Shown in pieces: positions 1-12,273 of a stretch of 64,000 bases of DNA. Location: contig VXCM01005054.1 of the NCBI GenBank assembly GCA_014773175.1, positions 20,443-84,442 of the forward strand. The letters run 5' to 3'. This DNA comes from Lucifuga dentata (Eukaryota; Chordata; Actinopteri; Ophidiiformes; Bythitidae). Every line of letters begins with the position of its first letter. The stretch's first letter is position 1. Under the pieces are notes generated by a model that saw only the letters and a list, made by a program, of their open reading frames with translations, made no database searches and had not been told where the DNA came from. Both the position numbers and the translations under genes were made by a program.

Positions 1-42
1 TATTGGGCTCAAACATGCAAAACCATCTATATGGTCCTTTAA
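1..42. mobile_element. End of a TTAA-type MITE, cut by the window edge
   Basis: The sequence TTGGGCTCAAACATGCAAAA ... TATGGTCCTTTAA matches the right end of the element at 8625-9222 with few differences, ending in TTAA at 39-42. The rest of this copy lies outside the window. Confidence 0.6.
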
Positions 43-459
43 AGAGACATGTTCAGCTTTTCATGTCCTTTCACTCATTAGGGCCTATTTTGAAACATAT
101 GCAATGCTTTAATGTGCAAAGAAACAGAGATCCACTTCTACTCTTTCTTGCATGTTGCAGTACTACCATGCACACTGAGAGAAAACAGGCTCTTGTATGT
201 ACTGTCTCTTTAAGGCCACCTCCCAAAAAGCTGCTCTGTTCTGATTGGCCAGCTGTATCAGGGCTGAGCTGGCAACAGGAAAAGACTGAAACACAAATGC
301 TGCCCAACACTCCCTCACAAACCTCGTATGTCAAGTGTGTTACCGGGTAAATTATAAATGTGTAACATATTGATGTAAACATGTTACAGAAATAAAGAAC
401 CAACCAAAAATGAAGTTTTCAGGGCAATACTGGATACTTTTCTATTGGCTTCAACCTCA

Positions 460-650
460 AGTGACCATTTCTTTCCTTTTTTTCCCCTTTTTTCATTTTT
501 AATTTTTTTTCTTTTTTCTTATTTTTTTCCTTTTTTCCTTCTTTCTTTCTTTCTTTTTCTTTTTTCCTTTTTTCTTTTCTTTTTCCCCTTTTTTCCCTCT
601 ATTTTCCATTTTTCCCCATTTTTGCCCTTTTTCTTTTTTTTTTTGAGTTT
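460..650. repeat. Pyrimidine-rich low-complexity tract
   Basis: About 190 bases of almost uninterrupted T and C (runs of T4-T9 broken by CC). The open frame through it is compositional (Phe/Leu/Ser) and not a gene. The rest of 43-1365 shows no gene; a TTTAAGG..CTGATTGGCC stretch at 207-250 resembles dispersed fish repeats. Confidence 0.85.
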
Positions 651-1559
651 CTACACAAACTCCCTCCTATATTATTGCACTATAAAAATGAAGGGAAATA
701 ATAAAAAGCATTATATGGCCCCTTTAAAGCTTTATTAATAATGGCTGTGGAGTTTGCTTAACAGAATTAACTGTTTACTCATAATTCACTGATGTTTATG
801 GTTTGAAACTGTAATGTAAATGTCTGGAAAAGAATGTGGCTAAATCAGTTTTAAATACAGACACGAAACACTCGAGTACTATACTGTACACACAACACCG
901 ATTTCTGTCAACAAATCCACGAACAATCTCATGAGAAACAAGAGAATTTGAAAATTCTCTCATGAAAAGAAAAACTTGATGCAGTTTTACACGCAGCTGT
1001 TTCTTAAGTCATGTGACCTCCTTTAAGAATTACCAGATAATGGCCATGGGCTCATCTCTTCTCCAGATTTCCTAAGCCACTATTAAAAGTTGAGATGTCC
1101 ACGAGGACTTGGATTGGCTTAAAGAATCCTGTTCCTGGCCAAGGTGAGAGGGGCTTTTATTGGTCCATCATGTACCCTTCAGTCATATCCTGATCCTGGG
1201 GACTTCACCTTTGGACTTTATTTGAAGGAAAATAAGTGGGGAAATATTAATATCACTCATTGGAACATCACAAGGTGGACACAGAAGATTGCTTTCATCT
1301 TACACCTTCTTTCAGGCAAACATAAAGTCCCTTTTAATGCTAGTTTTTAGTTTTTTAGTTAGTTTTTATTAGTTTAAACATACCAAAAAAAAAAATACAA
1401 AATGTCAGAAATGAAAAAAAGTAAAAATAAAATGTGAAGGAGAGCTACAAAAAACCCTCAAGGGGCTTGAACAGGGCAGCTCTCCATAAGGTGCATGAAA
1501 ATAACTCAATTATAAGACAATTAAAAGTGGAAAATAAGAAAGTGAAAAACTAAAAGTTA

Positions 1560-2150
1560 AAGAATTTAAAATGGTAAGCCGTAGGGGTAACATGATTGAG
1601 AACATAACAATCCTTTTACAGCCTTCTTGAAATGAAAATGAGACAATTCAAAGAAATTAGGGGGGCAGGACATTCCATNTACAGCCTTCTTGAAATGAAA
1701 ATGAGACAATTCAAAGAAATTAGGGGGGCAGGACATTCCATAAAATAGATCCTCTGAATAAGAAACCAAACTGTGTTGTTCTGCAAACAGGAGGCTTGAG
1801 TTTACATAGAGTGGAGTGGGATAATTATGAAATTGATAATTAAAGGAATAGAGTTTGTGAAAGAATGGAGAAAAGATTCTCTTTAATGATCCATAGACAA
1901 ACAGAACTGCAGGTGATTCATTTGATAAACAGTGAGGGCGCCTTTTGGAGTTGAAATATAGAGGCCAGTTTTGTTTTATAAGAACTCGCCCAGACCATAT
2001 TGCAATAATAAACAAGTGGATGGATAAGAGAATAATACAAAAGAGTGGCAACCTCAGTGTTTATAACGGGACGAATTCTCCCGAGAATACCAATACTTTT
2101 GGCTATTTTAGATGCAATTGAACTTATTTGATGCCAAAACATTTTCAGTT
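1560..2150 (-). mobile_element. Non-LTR retrotransposon fragment (C-terminal reverse transcriptase region, CR1/L2/Rex-like)
   Basis: A minus-strand frame at 1918-2142 reads IGILGRIRPVINTEVATLLY, then IHPLVYYCNMVWASSYKTKL. This is the RT thumb region (LYYSLIHP..YCN.VWG) common in fish LINEs. Frames further on are shifted and interrupted. It is a 5'-truncated dead copy. An 'n' at 1679 is flanked by a 62-base direct repeat of assembly type (offset 63). Confidence 0.75.
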
Positions 2151-3880
2151 TAGAGACCTGTATACTTCATTAGGGAGGTAGGCTGAGAGAATAATAGGAC
2201 AGTAGATTAACAGGAATATACACATTTTCTTTATATTCTGCTTGAGCCATTAGCATTAGCAGAGCATTTCCACAACCTAATCTGATACGGTCTTTCAATC
2301 AAACACACTCCCCACAAGTGTGTGTATCCATCATCAAAGCACCAAGTTGTCCAGTGCTCGTGTTCTCAGAGAGTTAAACCAAACACTCCAGCACGGTTTG
2401 CAGCTGAAATCTGCTATTACTGCATGTCCCGTGTTATTTTTCACTTCACTGAATTCTCCGGATATTTGGCAGGCTGAGCAAACCAACAAGGGTTAGCAGG
2501 GTGAGTGACACCATGTTGTTGACTGAGGCACTGACCTCTTGACCTGCTCCTAAATATGCATGTAGCAGCTACAGAACACAGTAATTTTTGAAGCTGTTAT
2601 TAGTGGCGTTGGACTGGGTTAGATTATATTGATTTGCATTTGCAATATTCTGTCCCATAATCTGTGTAAACACCGTCTTTCAGAAACATTCAGCCATCAA
2701 AGTCTAAGCCTGGTTTATGCTTATTGTGGATGCAGATGCAACAGTGGGCGCATGGAACGTTTTCATCTTGCAACCAATGCGAGTAACAGCAATTCCTCTT
2801 CTTCGTTAATCAACAACAACTCTCATTCCACCGCCTCCATGGTTTCTTGTGGGCAACTGAACCGGAAACTAGTTCCGTTTGTTGTGCAGAGTTTTACCCT
2901 TCAAATACTCCTCAAATGCTCAGGATTATTATAAAAGGCAAACGTCTTTGTGGAGGTTCCACATCTGCCACTTTCATAAGACTTGGATTACAACGCAAAC
3001 CTCGTTTTCCCTCGCAGGAAATTAACTCATATGCTACTAATCTGACTGTGTCACTTCAGTCTGTATTCATTAGAGGACATGGCTGATACCGACTCAGAAA
3101 TGACGATAAATGCTGCAATGGGAATGGTGACTTTAGGAGATTTTGGTGATGAAGATCTGGAGGTGATATTGGCGACTCTTTCTGGAGAGCTGGACAAAAC
3201 CTGCAGCTGCATCAAACTCTGGGCTCAACCATTTTCAAAATAGCCTTCAGTTCATTTCATATGACTCTACACATTCGCTTTGGGAAGATGATTTGGTGGT
3301 TTGTGAGCATCAGACATCAGCAAACCTTCTGTATTTGATCAGTTTAGGCACTTCTGACATTACTCATCTTTCTGACCTGATTTATGGATCTGTGTTGCTC
3401 CACCTGTCAGAGCACATGGCCTCATAATCAATATTTTCTGCTTGTTGCGTGAGCACGAAGGCCCCATGCTAATAGTCAGACTTTTCCCCCCTTGTGAAGC
3501 CATTTGCAAATGCACGCAGTTTTCTTTTCAGGGCAAAGATGTTGTGAACTTTAGCCTGAACAAACTTACAAACCATGTTTTTGATGGTCTTGTTAAACCT
3601 TGTATATTTAATCCCAGTCCAAACTGATTAAATTAGTGTATATAGTTTGTACAGAGTGGTTAGTGCGTTCTGTTTATCTGCTTTGACCCAGATAAGAGAC
3701 CAGAGAAGCTTGTAAAGTTGTAAGAAATTAACAAAGACGTAGGAAATAAAACCCCGGCAAAACACAAAGTGACAGAGGCATGAGGGAGAGCGGGTCTTAT
3801 ATAGTCTGAGAACAGAAACCAGCTGATCCCTGTTAGTCTGACGGCCCCGAACCTCCACCCTCAACAATCACAACAACCAC
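2151..3880. other. Intergenic stretch without a supported gene
   Basis: No convincing gene. An AGCCTGGTTTATGCTT motif near 2707 is like the ends of fish Harbinger-type MITEs, but no matching second end was found. A 54-codon open frame at 3079-3243 (+) begins MADTDSEMTINAAMGMV; it is unrecognised and may be chance. Confidence 0.4.
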
Positions 3881-3884
3881 ACAA

Positions 3885-4470
3885 TAATGCAAACCCAAGC
3901 AGAAGCTTTGAGGCTGTCACCCCCATAACGATCCTAAAGAGTCGCCAAACTTCCAGAAGATCTCAGCTCTGCTCTGACTGCAAATACTTTTAAAACCAGG
4001 CTTCAAACTTTTCTTTTTAGCACTGCTTTTTGTTAAACCAAATTAAATATATGCACTGAAATTCAATCTAGAGCAATTAATTCTACACTGTAACTGCACT
4101 ACAGATTATTCTATTTGACTTTATTTGGTTTTTTATTTTATTTTACAAAAATACAATACAAGAACCTTTATTGATATTGTGCTAAAACAGTGAGACAGCA
4201 AAGCATCTTCCAAGACAGCATAGTGCAAATGTAATAAAATAGAAATAATAGTAAATAAGTATAAGAAAATCATTATAAAAATATGAATAGAAAAATATAT
4301 TTACACAGTACAGTATACAGTATATACACAGTTTTCTTCTTCGTCATTTTTTTTTTAAATATTGCTTTATTTTGTTCTTACTGTCTTTTAAATGTTGTTT
4401 TAATGCATTTTGTCTTGTGTAAAGCCTTTATGTTTAAATGGTGCTATATAAATAAATTTATCTTACCTAA
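3885..4470 (+). mobile_element. 3' end of an L2-type LINE
   Basis: The stretch CAGCTCTGCTCTGACTGCAA ... TTTTAAAACCAGGCTTCAAA encodes the FKTRLKTFLF-like C-terminus typical of fish L2 elements. It is followed near 4400-4460 by GTGTAAAGCC ... GTGCTATATAAATAAA, the usual L2 tail. The middle (about 4120-4340) is AT-rich and may be a later insertion. Confidence 0.6.
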
Positions 4471-4578
4471 AGTGAACCCTGACCCCCAAATACTCAAAAT
4501 GTGACACCATTTCCTTTAACCTTTATTTATTCAGAGTTAGTTCACTGATCATCAAATGCTCTTTTTCAGGAACACCCT

Positions 4579-4580
<2 letters not shown>

Positions 4581-4612
<32 letters not shown>
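4581..4612. repeat. (TC)n microsatellite ending in an assembly N
   Basis: A perfect TC run broken by an 'n' at 4613, probably a gap at a repeat. Confidence 0.9.
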
Positions 4613-4619
4613 NGTTTCT

Positions 4620-4800
4620 GCTGGCCACTGAGCAGCTGCACTGGAGCATTTGGGGGTTAGGTGCCTTGCTCAAGGGCACCTCAGTGGTGATAATGAGGGA
4701 GGGACAGGCGCTCATTCACCTCTCCAACCCAGATTTCTCCTGCCAGTTCAGGGATTGAACCGGCGACCCTGAAGTCACAAGCTCATTTCTCTAACCTTTA
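4620..4800. repeat. Dispersed teleost repeat (SINE/MITE-like)
   Basis: Contains GCCTTGCTCAAGGGCACCTC and GGGATTGAACCGGCGACC, a pair of motifs I recognise from a repeat scattered through many fish genomes. No tRNA promoter boxes are clear enough to call a SINE family. 4801-5820 shows nothing else. Confidence 0.5.
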
Positions 4801-5824
4801 AGCCCACATCCTACCTAATTAATTCATTAGTTCAGTAATTCATACTTAAATCAATTTAACAGGATGGATGTCAAAGAACACGGTGGGAAGATGGTTAGAA
4901 TTCTTATGGAAGCCTAGAGCGGATAGGAATTGGCTCGTTCACACATCACTGAGAGAATGAAAGCGTTACGTAATCACCAGCACCAGTTCAGCTCACACAC
5001 CAACAGCAATATCCCATTACAGGTTTTATCTTTACGATGCTGCTAAAAATGAGACCACATTAAGATGCTTTGCGCAGTTTGCTCATTTACATTCATGTGT
5101 GACATTGTGAATATAATCTGCATTCTTAGAGCAAAAAGCATATTTGAGTGTCTGAGACCAAAAACATCTGTTTCCCTCGAGAGGCAGATGTTCTTTTTAT
5201 CAGAATGTGGTTTTAATCTCATTCTTTCTGTCTGAGATTCGGCTGAATTCCTCTCGTGCTGATGGTGTTACCTTAACTGGAGGTCAGGGGCCTGGAGGTG
5301 TTCGAGTCACCGTTTCTATGATGAAATCTGTTGTCCTCCATTCCAAATAGTTTTCAGGGTTTTGAGTGAACGATGAGACGTTTATCAGGTCTCTTCTGAA
5401 TTTGCAGTTTTTGTTGTCAGGCAGGTTTTGGCCCAAATAACGTTTGTGGTTTTATTGCTTTAAATCTTCAATGATTTACTTGTTAAGTAGCTGAATAAAG
5501 GCAAAAAAGGCGTGTAATCAAAGGCGTGTTCTGTGTTTATGTTTGGCAGAAATGTAGAACATCTGAGATAGATGATAGGATCTAAATACAAAACTCATTT
5601 TCAGGAGATCGGAATGATTACACGAGATTTCTGAAATTTCTGCAATTAAGTGAAGCATAAACAGTCTACAACAACAACAATAATGCAGTTTGGATAGAAT
5701 ATTCATGAAATCACAGAGTAAAATACTTTCATAGATAAAGTTTGTATTTGCACATAGTATTTTTTTTTAACATTGAGTTGATATTAGCTGAGGAGGGCAG
5801 ATACACCAGACACTTTATTTCTAA

Positions 5825-6850
5825 TTGGTGGCTAGTAACCCAACAACTTTATCACTCCGCCAGGGCTGCCCCTTGTCACCAACCCTGTTTGTGATTTTCA
5901 TGGACAGGATTTCAAGGCGCAGTCAGGGATTGGAGGGTGTCCAGTTTGGTGACCTCAGAATGGCATCTCTGCTTTTTGCAGATGATGTGGTTCTGCTGGC
6001 TTCATCAGACAGTGACCTTCAATGCACACTGGGCAGGTTTGAGGCCGAGTGTGAAGCGACTGGGATGAGAATCAGCACCTCCAAGTCTGAGACCATGGTG
6101 CTCTGTAGGAAAAAGGTGGACTGTTCCCTCAGGGTTAGAGGGGAGTCACAACCCAGATGGAGGAGTTTAAGTATCTTGGGGTCTTGTTCATGAGTGGGGT
6201 AATGCGTGAAATTGACAGACGGATTGGTACAGCGTCCGAGGTCCTACGGACGCTGTACCGGACCGTTGTGGTGAAGAGGGAGCTGAGCCAGAAGGCTTTC
6301 AATTTACCAATCAATCTACGTTCCTATCCTCACCTATGGTCATGAGCTTTGGGTAGTGACCGAAAGGACAAGATCGCGGATACAAGCGGCAGAAATGAGA
6401 TTCCTCCATAGGGTGTCTGGGCTCAATCTCAGGGACAAGGTGAGAAGTTCAGACATCCGGGAGGGACTCAGTAGAGCCACTGCTGCTCCTCCAAATCGAA
6501 AGGAGTCAGTTGAGGTGGTTCGGGTACCTAATAAGGATGCCTCCTGGTCGTCTCCCGAGGGAGGTCTTCCAGACACGTCCAACTGGGAAGAAGCCCCGGG
6601 GAAGACCCAGGACACGCTGGAGGGATTACATCTCCCGGCTGGCCTGGAAATGCCTCAGAGTCCCCAGGAAAAGTTGGAGGGCCTGGCCAGGGACAGGGAG
6701 GTGTGAGCTGGGCTGCTTAGTCTGCTGCCACCGCGACCCGGACCCGGATAAGCGGATGATAATGGATAGATGGATGANGGCTGCTTAGTCTGCTGCCACC
6801 GCGACCCGGACCCGGATAAGCGGATGATAATGGATAGATGGATGATTGAT
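5825..6850 (+). mobile_element. Degenerate RTE/Rex3-like non-LTR retrotransposon, 3' part
   Basis: The frame starts at the reverse transcriptase palm: LRQGCPLSPTLFVIFMDRIS, then SLLFADDVVLLAS with the catalytic FADD. It continues through frameshifts to EEFKYLGVLF, a VMTERTRSRIQAAEMRFLHR segment and GRPRTRWRDYISRLAW. The copy ends in a GGATAAGCGGATGATAATGG / ATGGATAG tail, typical of RTE elements. There are several frameshifts and a 5' truncation, so it is not active. The tail is written twice around the 'n' at 6778 (offset 68), likely an assembly artefact. Confidence 0.85.
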
Positions 6851-8624
6851 ATGTATTAGTATGTAGTAACACTATTTTTGCAATATTTGTGCAAGCACAT
6901 ATGTACAAAAAAATAAAACATAAAAAATTCTCCAGTTCTAAAAAAATATGTCAACTAACCAAATCAGAGAATCAAATATTTTTATTTCTTTGGTTTTGCT
7001 ACCATAGAAAAGAACAATGAGAACTCTGTTAAACCCCGTCATCATTGTTCTTCATGAAAAAACACAGTTAAGTGAGTTTTCTTCTTCCACCCCTCAGATT
7101 TCCTTACTTTTCATGTTTGATGTGGAACTTGGCAGATGCGACTTTCAGCAGTCCAGGGAAATTTGCAGACTGCATGCGCAGCATTTAGTATGTCCATGAG
7201 TGGGTAACAGATGACAAGCATGTTCACGGTGCCACAGAATTCGGCTTGGGCCAAAGCAGGCAAAGAAAATGGTGGGAGAGGGAAGAGATGAGTCTGCTTG
7301 TGGTTTCTACTGTGACTCAGGAGCTGCAGATAAGTGGGAGAGCATTTACGGCTCTGCTGCTCAATGTGAAAGTCATTACAGGCCCCTGACTTTTATGGCT
7401 CTTGTGGAAAGATGCAGAGCCAGCAGAGTGAGTCATCGATGGGACGAGTACACATGTGCTCCCACAGCAGTGAAAGATCCTCCTTTTCTCTCACTCCCGT
7501 ATTCTTTTGGCCACGTAAAGCCATCAGGGACAGAGAAACGCTCCCACGCTGTTAAGTTTAGCCAAGCTTATCAACTGGAACGCAGTCCAGCAAACCACAG
7601 CTACACGATTGTTTACCAGACTGATTATGTCTGCTTCAAGACCTCATTAAATGCTCTTCTGCTTGGGTTTTTTTTGTTTGTTTTTTAGCATCAAAGCCCT
7701 GTTTGAGCCCCTCCCCAATCATTATTTCGCTCATCTTTAAAAAAAAAAAAAATTCATGCAGATGAAACCGCGACCCTTTGGTTTTCAAACTTTCTCCAGA
7801 CATGTTCTGAAAAACCACACACATTTTTCACTGATGTCTTTGAACAGTAGAAGTTTTTGGCGCAAAGCTCAGCAAGTCTTTCCTTTAACAATGTTTACAC
7901 TGGTGGTCCCATGACCCGACGTGACTCAACAGTCTGCGGAAATGAACACCGCTGGTTTTGTAAAGCCACCAAATGGAAGAGCCAATGGACCCTGTTCGGC
8001 GAAATGACATGATGAGAGCCCCTCTGGTTTCTACGGCTCCTGATAATATCATGCTGTCACAGAGTGGGAAAGAAAATGTGGCAGAAAGCTGAAATCTCTT
8101 CTGTTTTGAATTAAGAAGTAATAAAAGTGAAGTATTTCAATAGGGCAACGTGACTTAACTTTTACAATTCATTTTGTGCTTAACATGCAATCATTTTGCA
8201 ACCAGAATAAGAAGATTAAACAAGTTATTTTTGTAGTATTTGATTACTTTACTAAAGCAGCCACGCCGCCCACCACCCCGTATGCAAATAGCAGCTATTA
8301 GCAACGTGGCAATATTCAAGACATTGAAGGCAGAGTAGTTTTGCTGAGAAGCTGCACAGGTCTTTTGGATCTAAAACATCTCATAGAGTCAAATAGTAAT
8401 GTACAGAAGCTGATGCAAGATATTGTGCATTACAATGTCACCCTAAAACCTTCATCTATGGGTTCCATATGCTTCCAGAGCCTTTTCCCCAATTAGTTTT
8501 TGCAGCAAATAATGTCTGTGGTTTATATTTTGCTCTGTGTTATAAATCATACCCATTAATATCTCAGTTTTTAACTCTGAAGTTGTGGTTCAGCTAAGGT
8601 AGAACATGGGTTTGCTTGTGGAGA
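6851..8624. other. Intergenic stretch, no gene seen
   Basis: AT-rich single-copy-looking DNA. The open frames (for example 7269-7688) have no recognisable domain, no splice context and no codon bias that I can see. A short A-run lies at 7739-7752. Confidence 0.5.
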
Positions 8625-9222
8625 TTAAAGGACCATACCTGTGATTTTGCACGTTTCAGCTCAATAAAAACTACCCACATACACATCATGTTACAGCCAA
8701 CCATTTTCCAAAACATAAATCAGTATTTTAGTTGTTGGGTTATTTTGCCAAATCCCATCACCTTTCAAAATCAAATGTTCAGGTACACCCACCTTAAAAT
8801 TAAATTTTTCACCTCTAACACTTATGCACAATTGTAGAAGGCCCATCCTTTTTAATTCTCAGTATAAGCAGTCTTCTCCTGGAACTATATTCTCTGGTGG
8901 AGATTTACACCAGGAAACATTTTCAGACAATTCAGTGCTTTTAACTGCATTGCACTAAAGTTGTTACTTCGACAAAAAATTTAATAGACGTTATGTTTGC
9001 TGTGATGGATTATTTTTCTCAAGCACATTTTAAATCTACAAGTTTTTTTTTTTTTATAGCATACTGGAATGAAACTAATGGCAGTCTGGAAGGTAGTAAA
9101 AATAACTCTAATACTTACATCTCCAATAATATGTTTAAGAAAATGGTTGGCATTAATGTAATGTGTACATGGGTTGTATTCATTGGACTCAAACATGCGA
9201 AATCACCAGTATGGTCCTTTAA
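8625..9222. mobile_element. piggyBac-type MITE with TTAA ends
   Basis: About 40-base imperfect terminal inverted repeats. The left end is TTAAAGGACCATACCTGTGA; the right end reads, inverted, TTAAAGGACCATACTGGTGA. Both are bounded by TTAA (8625-8628 and 9219-9222), the target site of piggyBac-family elements. It is 598 bases with no transposase frame. A related end sits at 1-42. Confidence 0.8.
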
Positions 9223-10184
9223 ATTGTACAGAATGTGTGCCTATCATAAGTCTTGTTATAGAGACTACTTTCTCAATTTATGAAAACCGCAATGTAAAGT
9301 ATCTACTAAAATCTGTCATGGGAAACCTGAGCAGAGCCAAATTCTATAAAACAGCTGGACATCGCTGGACAACTGTTAGCGCCTGATGCTAATTATGTGT
9401 TAGCTGATAGCAGAGACAACAGATCCAGTGTATCTAAAATATGTCCAGTATATATTAGAAATGTGTTGGATAAATGATTAAACTGAATAATTATCAAATA
9501 ACTACAGGTGGAAATGGAAGAAGAAAGTAAGTGGAAGAGGAGCATGATTATTTGGGGTGTTTGGGAAGGAGGGAAGGCTTCCTGTAAGTCCATAAGTACT
9601 TTATGACCTATCCATCATCAAACGGAAACTAAATAATGATTTGCTCTGTTTAATGCTGCTGGGTGGTTGCGTGTTGTTGGAGGGAGGCTGGTTTGGTTTG
9701 GCGTGTGCTGAATGCTTTAGCATTGTACCAGCGGAAACTCTGACACGGATGTGCCGTTTGCTGTGGCCACAGATTCTCTGTGTACATGAAGGACTCACTG
9801 TTTTTACTGATTTGGATCATTTTTACTGTATTTCTGCTTTTGTGGCCCTAAATTACACTTAAAGGAGGCCAAAGTGCCACATTCAATAAACAGGAAAGCA
9901 AAAGTATGAGTAAATATGTTCGTTATGCTCAATGCTAAACTGACTTTGGCAGCGGTGACGCCATGTGTGCAGCATTAGCGTTGTTAATGGGTTTAGCCGG
10001 CACAGTGTGCCATCATGGATCACGCTGAAGTCCCGGATTTTTGTGCTGTGATGACTTTCCAGAGAGAGAAACGAAATGAAATGTCGGAGAGCGAGAGCAT
10101 CTGTGATGAAGCGCAGCTGGAAGCAGAATGGACGGATATACATCATTCATCATGTTAGAGCAAAAATATGAATTCCCACCCAGG
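9223..10184. other. Intergenic stretch, no gene seen
   Basis: No domain-bearing frame, repeat family or RNA gene recognised. Confidence 0.45.
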
Positions 10185-10670
10185 GGAGAGAGAGAGAGAG
10201 AGAATATGAGAATGTGTGAGAGAGGGAGAGAAAATATGAGAATGTGTGTGTGAGGGAGGGAGGGAGAATGAGAATATGTAAGAGAGAGCGAGAAAGAGGG
10301 GGAGAAAATGTGTGATAAAGGGAGAAAGAATATGAGAGAAAGATTGTGTAAGAAAGAGAATGTGCTAGAGAGGAAGAAAAAGAGAATGTAAGAGGAAAGA
10401 GAATGTGAGAGCGAGTGCAAGAGAAAGAGAATGAGAGAAAGAGACTGAGAAAGACAGAGTGCAAGAGAGAATGTGAGTGAGAGAAAGAATGTGTGAGAAA
10501 GGGAGAAAGAATGTAAGAGATGGAGGAAAAAGAGAATGTGTGAGCGCAAGTGCAAGAGAGAAAGAAAATGTGAGAATGAGAAAGACAAAGTGTAAGAAAG
10601 AATATGTGTGGGAGTAAAAAAAAAAAAAAAANAAAAAAAAAAAAAAAGAGAGAGAGGGAGGGAGAGCACT
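10185..10670. repeat. Purine-rich GAGA/GAATGTG degenerate minisatellite with poly(A)
   Basis: Nearly 500 bases of G and A with recurring GAGAATGTGAGAG and GAGAAAGA units, ending in a poly(A) run interrupted by an 'n' at 10632. Long frames on the opposite strand (Ser/Leu/Phe/His) are compositional. Confidence 0.9.
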
Positions 10671-10824
10671 GGTGTAAGTTCGTCGTCTCACCACTGGTTA
10701 GCAGCAGCTGTTTTTGCTAAAGATTTAGTTTTTGCTAACTGTCCTCTGGTGGTTTTACACACTTATTTCAGAGTGAAGTAAAGTTTTAAGTGCCACGAAT
10801 CACAATAATGTCAGCTTCCTCTTT

Positions 10825-11060
10825 TTTTCATCCATCCATCTCCACCATCCGTTCTCTGTACCTGCTGATCCCGGGCAGGTGTTTGAGGGGAGCTGCAGCA
10901 TCCCAGCACTGGTTGGAATAGAGGATGAATACATTGTGAACAGGTGACCAACATTCACCTGTTCACACCTACAGGCAGGTTAGAGTTTCCAATTCACCTA
11001 ACCCACAGGAAGCCCACGCAGAAAGGGATTCGAACCCAGGGCCTTCTCACTGTGAGGCAA
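10825..11060. repeat. Dispersed teleost repeat, diverged copy
   Basis: The CATCCATCCATCTCCACC start, TTCACCTGTTCACACCTACA, GGAAGCCCACGCAGAAAG and GGATTCGAACCCAGGGCC match the layout of a very common fish interspersed repeat (the 'catccatcc ... gattcgaaccc' family). The copy is shortened and diverged. It ends 300 bases before the col6a3 poly(A) site. Confidence 0.6.
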
Positions 11061-11369
11061 CATCTCTTCTTTTCAACTGACTCAGATTAAAATGAACTAA
11101 AAATAAATTTACCTTTGTTACTTTTTTCAGTGTTCCAAATTGCTGCATTAATTTCACAAATTCTCTTCCTGTTTGTAGAAATAAATCCCAACATGACATT
11201 AGTGAGATAACATTATGACATTATTTTAATGACATTTTGCAGTTTTATGCTATCTTCACCTCCATCGTTGAGGAAATGTCAAAATATATTTTGCGTATCT
11301 GATTCTCCGCGACTGTTCCGTGAACTATTTTAAGTGCACAACAGATGATTCAAACAAGAAAGAAAACAA

Positions 11370-12232
11370 TGAGTTGCTCAAGTTTATTAGAAAGTCTGGT
11401 TCATTTTTATTTCTCCTATAATCTGATGAAACACAAATTTCAGTTAAAACATGAAACAAAACTAAAATAAAAATAAATCAGCTTGACAAGTACATTCCAT
11501 TTTCAATAAGTGGAATTTGTGTGTTTGAGGCAGTGGATCCAGAAGTGCATTTATGTTATTTTTTTTTTTTTTTTTTTTTTTTGCATCCAAGCAGTTGGTC
11601 AGTGTTATTTAAATACACACATCGCTGCACTTGTGTACTTGTGTAAACATTGTTGCGGACTCTTTAACATAGTGAAGGATCTTCTTCACGAGGATCAAGT
11701 GACTTTGAAACTGATGACAGCATAGTTTCTATGTGAATGTGGAATGTACAAAAAAAAAAGAACGTATAAAAAAATAAAACAAACAAACCCCCAAAAAACC
11801 TGCATTGAATATTGCCAGTCCTGCTTGTACTGATTCATTGCTAATCTTTGTCCAAGATATTCATATATATTTGTTAATCATAAAACTGCATTTAAAAATA
11901 TGAAAACTCATATGATGTCATTGTTTCAGAAAACTTGACTTTACAAAACCGAATGCACTTAACTCCATCTGCAAATCAAACATACTTTGTAGCACCAGTT
12001 GGTTAAAACTAATCATGCAGCAAACTGTCGTCTTCCTCCTAGATGTGGATAAGATGTCTTATTCACAGCAATGAGGAAGACGACTACTCAAGCATTTTGG
12101 GGATGAAGTCCATTTTTGTGGAATCCAGTGCTGCCACCATTGCTTTGGTTATGCATCCCTATGGCCTGTTTGGTTGGTTTTCCTCAGAATCCCCTAAAAA
12201 GAGGTCAAACTGGCCATTTTGTCAGTTGTGTC
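11370..12232 (-). other. col6a3: col6a3 3' UTR with poly(A) signals
   Basis: After the stop codon the minus strand has no coding potential and is AT-rich. AATAAA hexamers on the minus strand lie at about 11406-11411 and 11383-11388. The last is followed by a short spacer to about 11370, a likely cleavage point. A T-run at 11560-11581 (plus strand) is part of the UTR. The end point is an estimate. Confidence 0.6.
11383..11388 (-). terminator. Candidate polyadenylation signal (AATAAA) of col6a3
   Basis: TTTATT on the plus strand reads AATAAA on the gene strand, in CTAATAAACTTGAGC. It is the most distal canonical signal after the stop codon before intergenic repeats begin. Confidence 0.55.
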
Positions 12233-12273
12233 CTATGTTCTTATGGCAGCGATGACCCTTCGGTTGATAGGTA
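12233..12273 (-). CDS. col6a3: col6a3 coding exon 57: C-terminal tail and stop
   Basis: A very strong acceptor (nine T followed by CCACCAG) opens this exon. After 13 residues ([12 protein letters not shown] preceded by a split valine) it reaches TAG. Human alpha-3 also ends with a short tail after the Kunitz domain (VISVMGT). The phase matches the donor of exon 56. The exact tail sequence is not conserved enough to prove the exon alone. Confidence 0.75.

Noticed and set aside
445..738. 97-codon open frame rich in Phe, Leu and Ser
   Set aside because: Pure product of a T/C-rich low-complexity tract; no start context or domain.
2707..3260. Harbinger-type MITE
   Set aside because: Only one possible end motif was seen; no matching inverted end or 3-base target duplication.
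7269..7688. 139-codon open frame on the plus strand
   Set aside because: No recognisable domain, ends in a T-run, no splice or promoter context.
10013..10694. Long minus-strand open frames of 100-218 codons
   Set aside because: They run through a GA-rich minisatellite; composition is repetitive and crosses an N.
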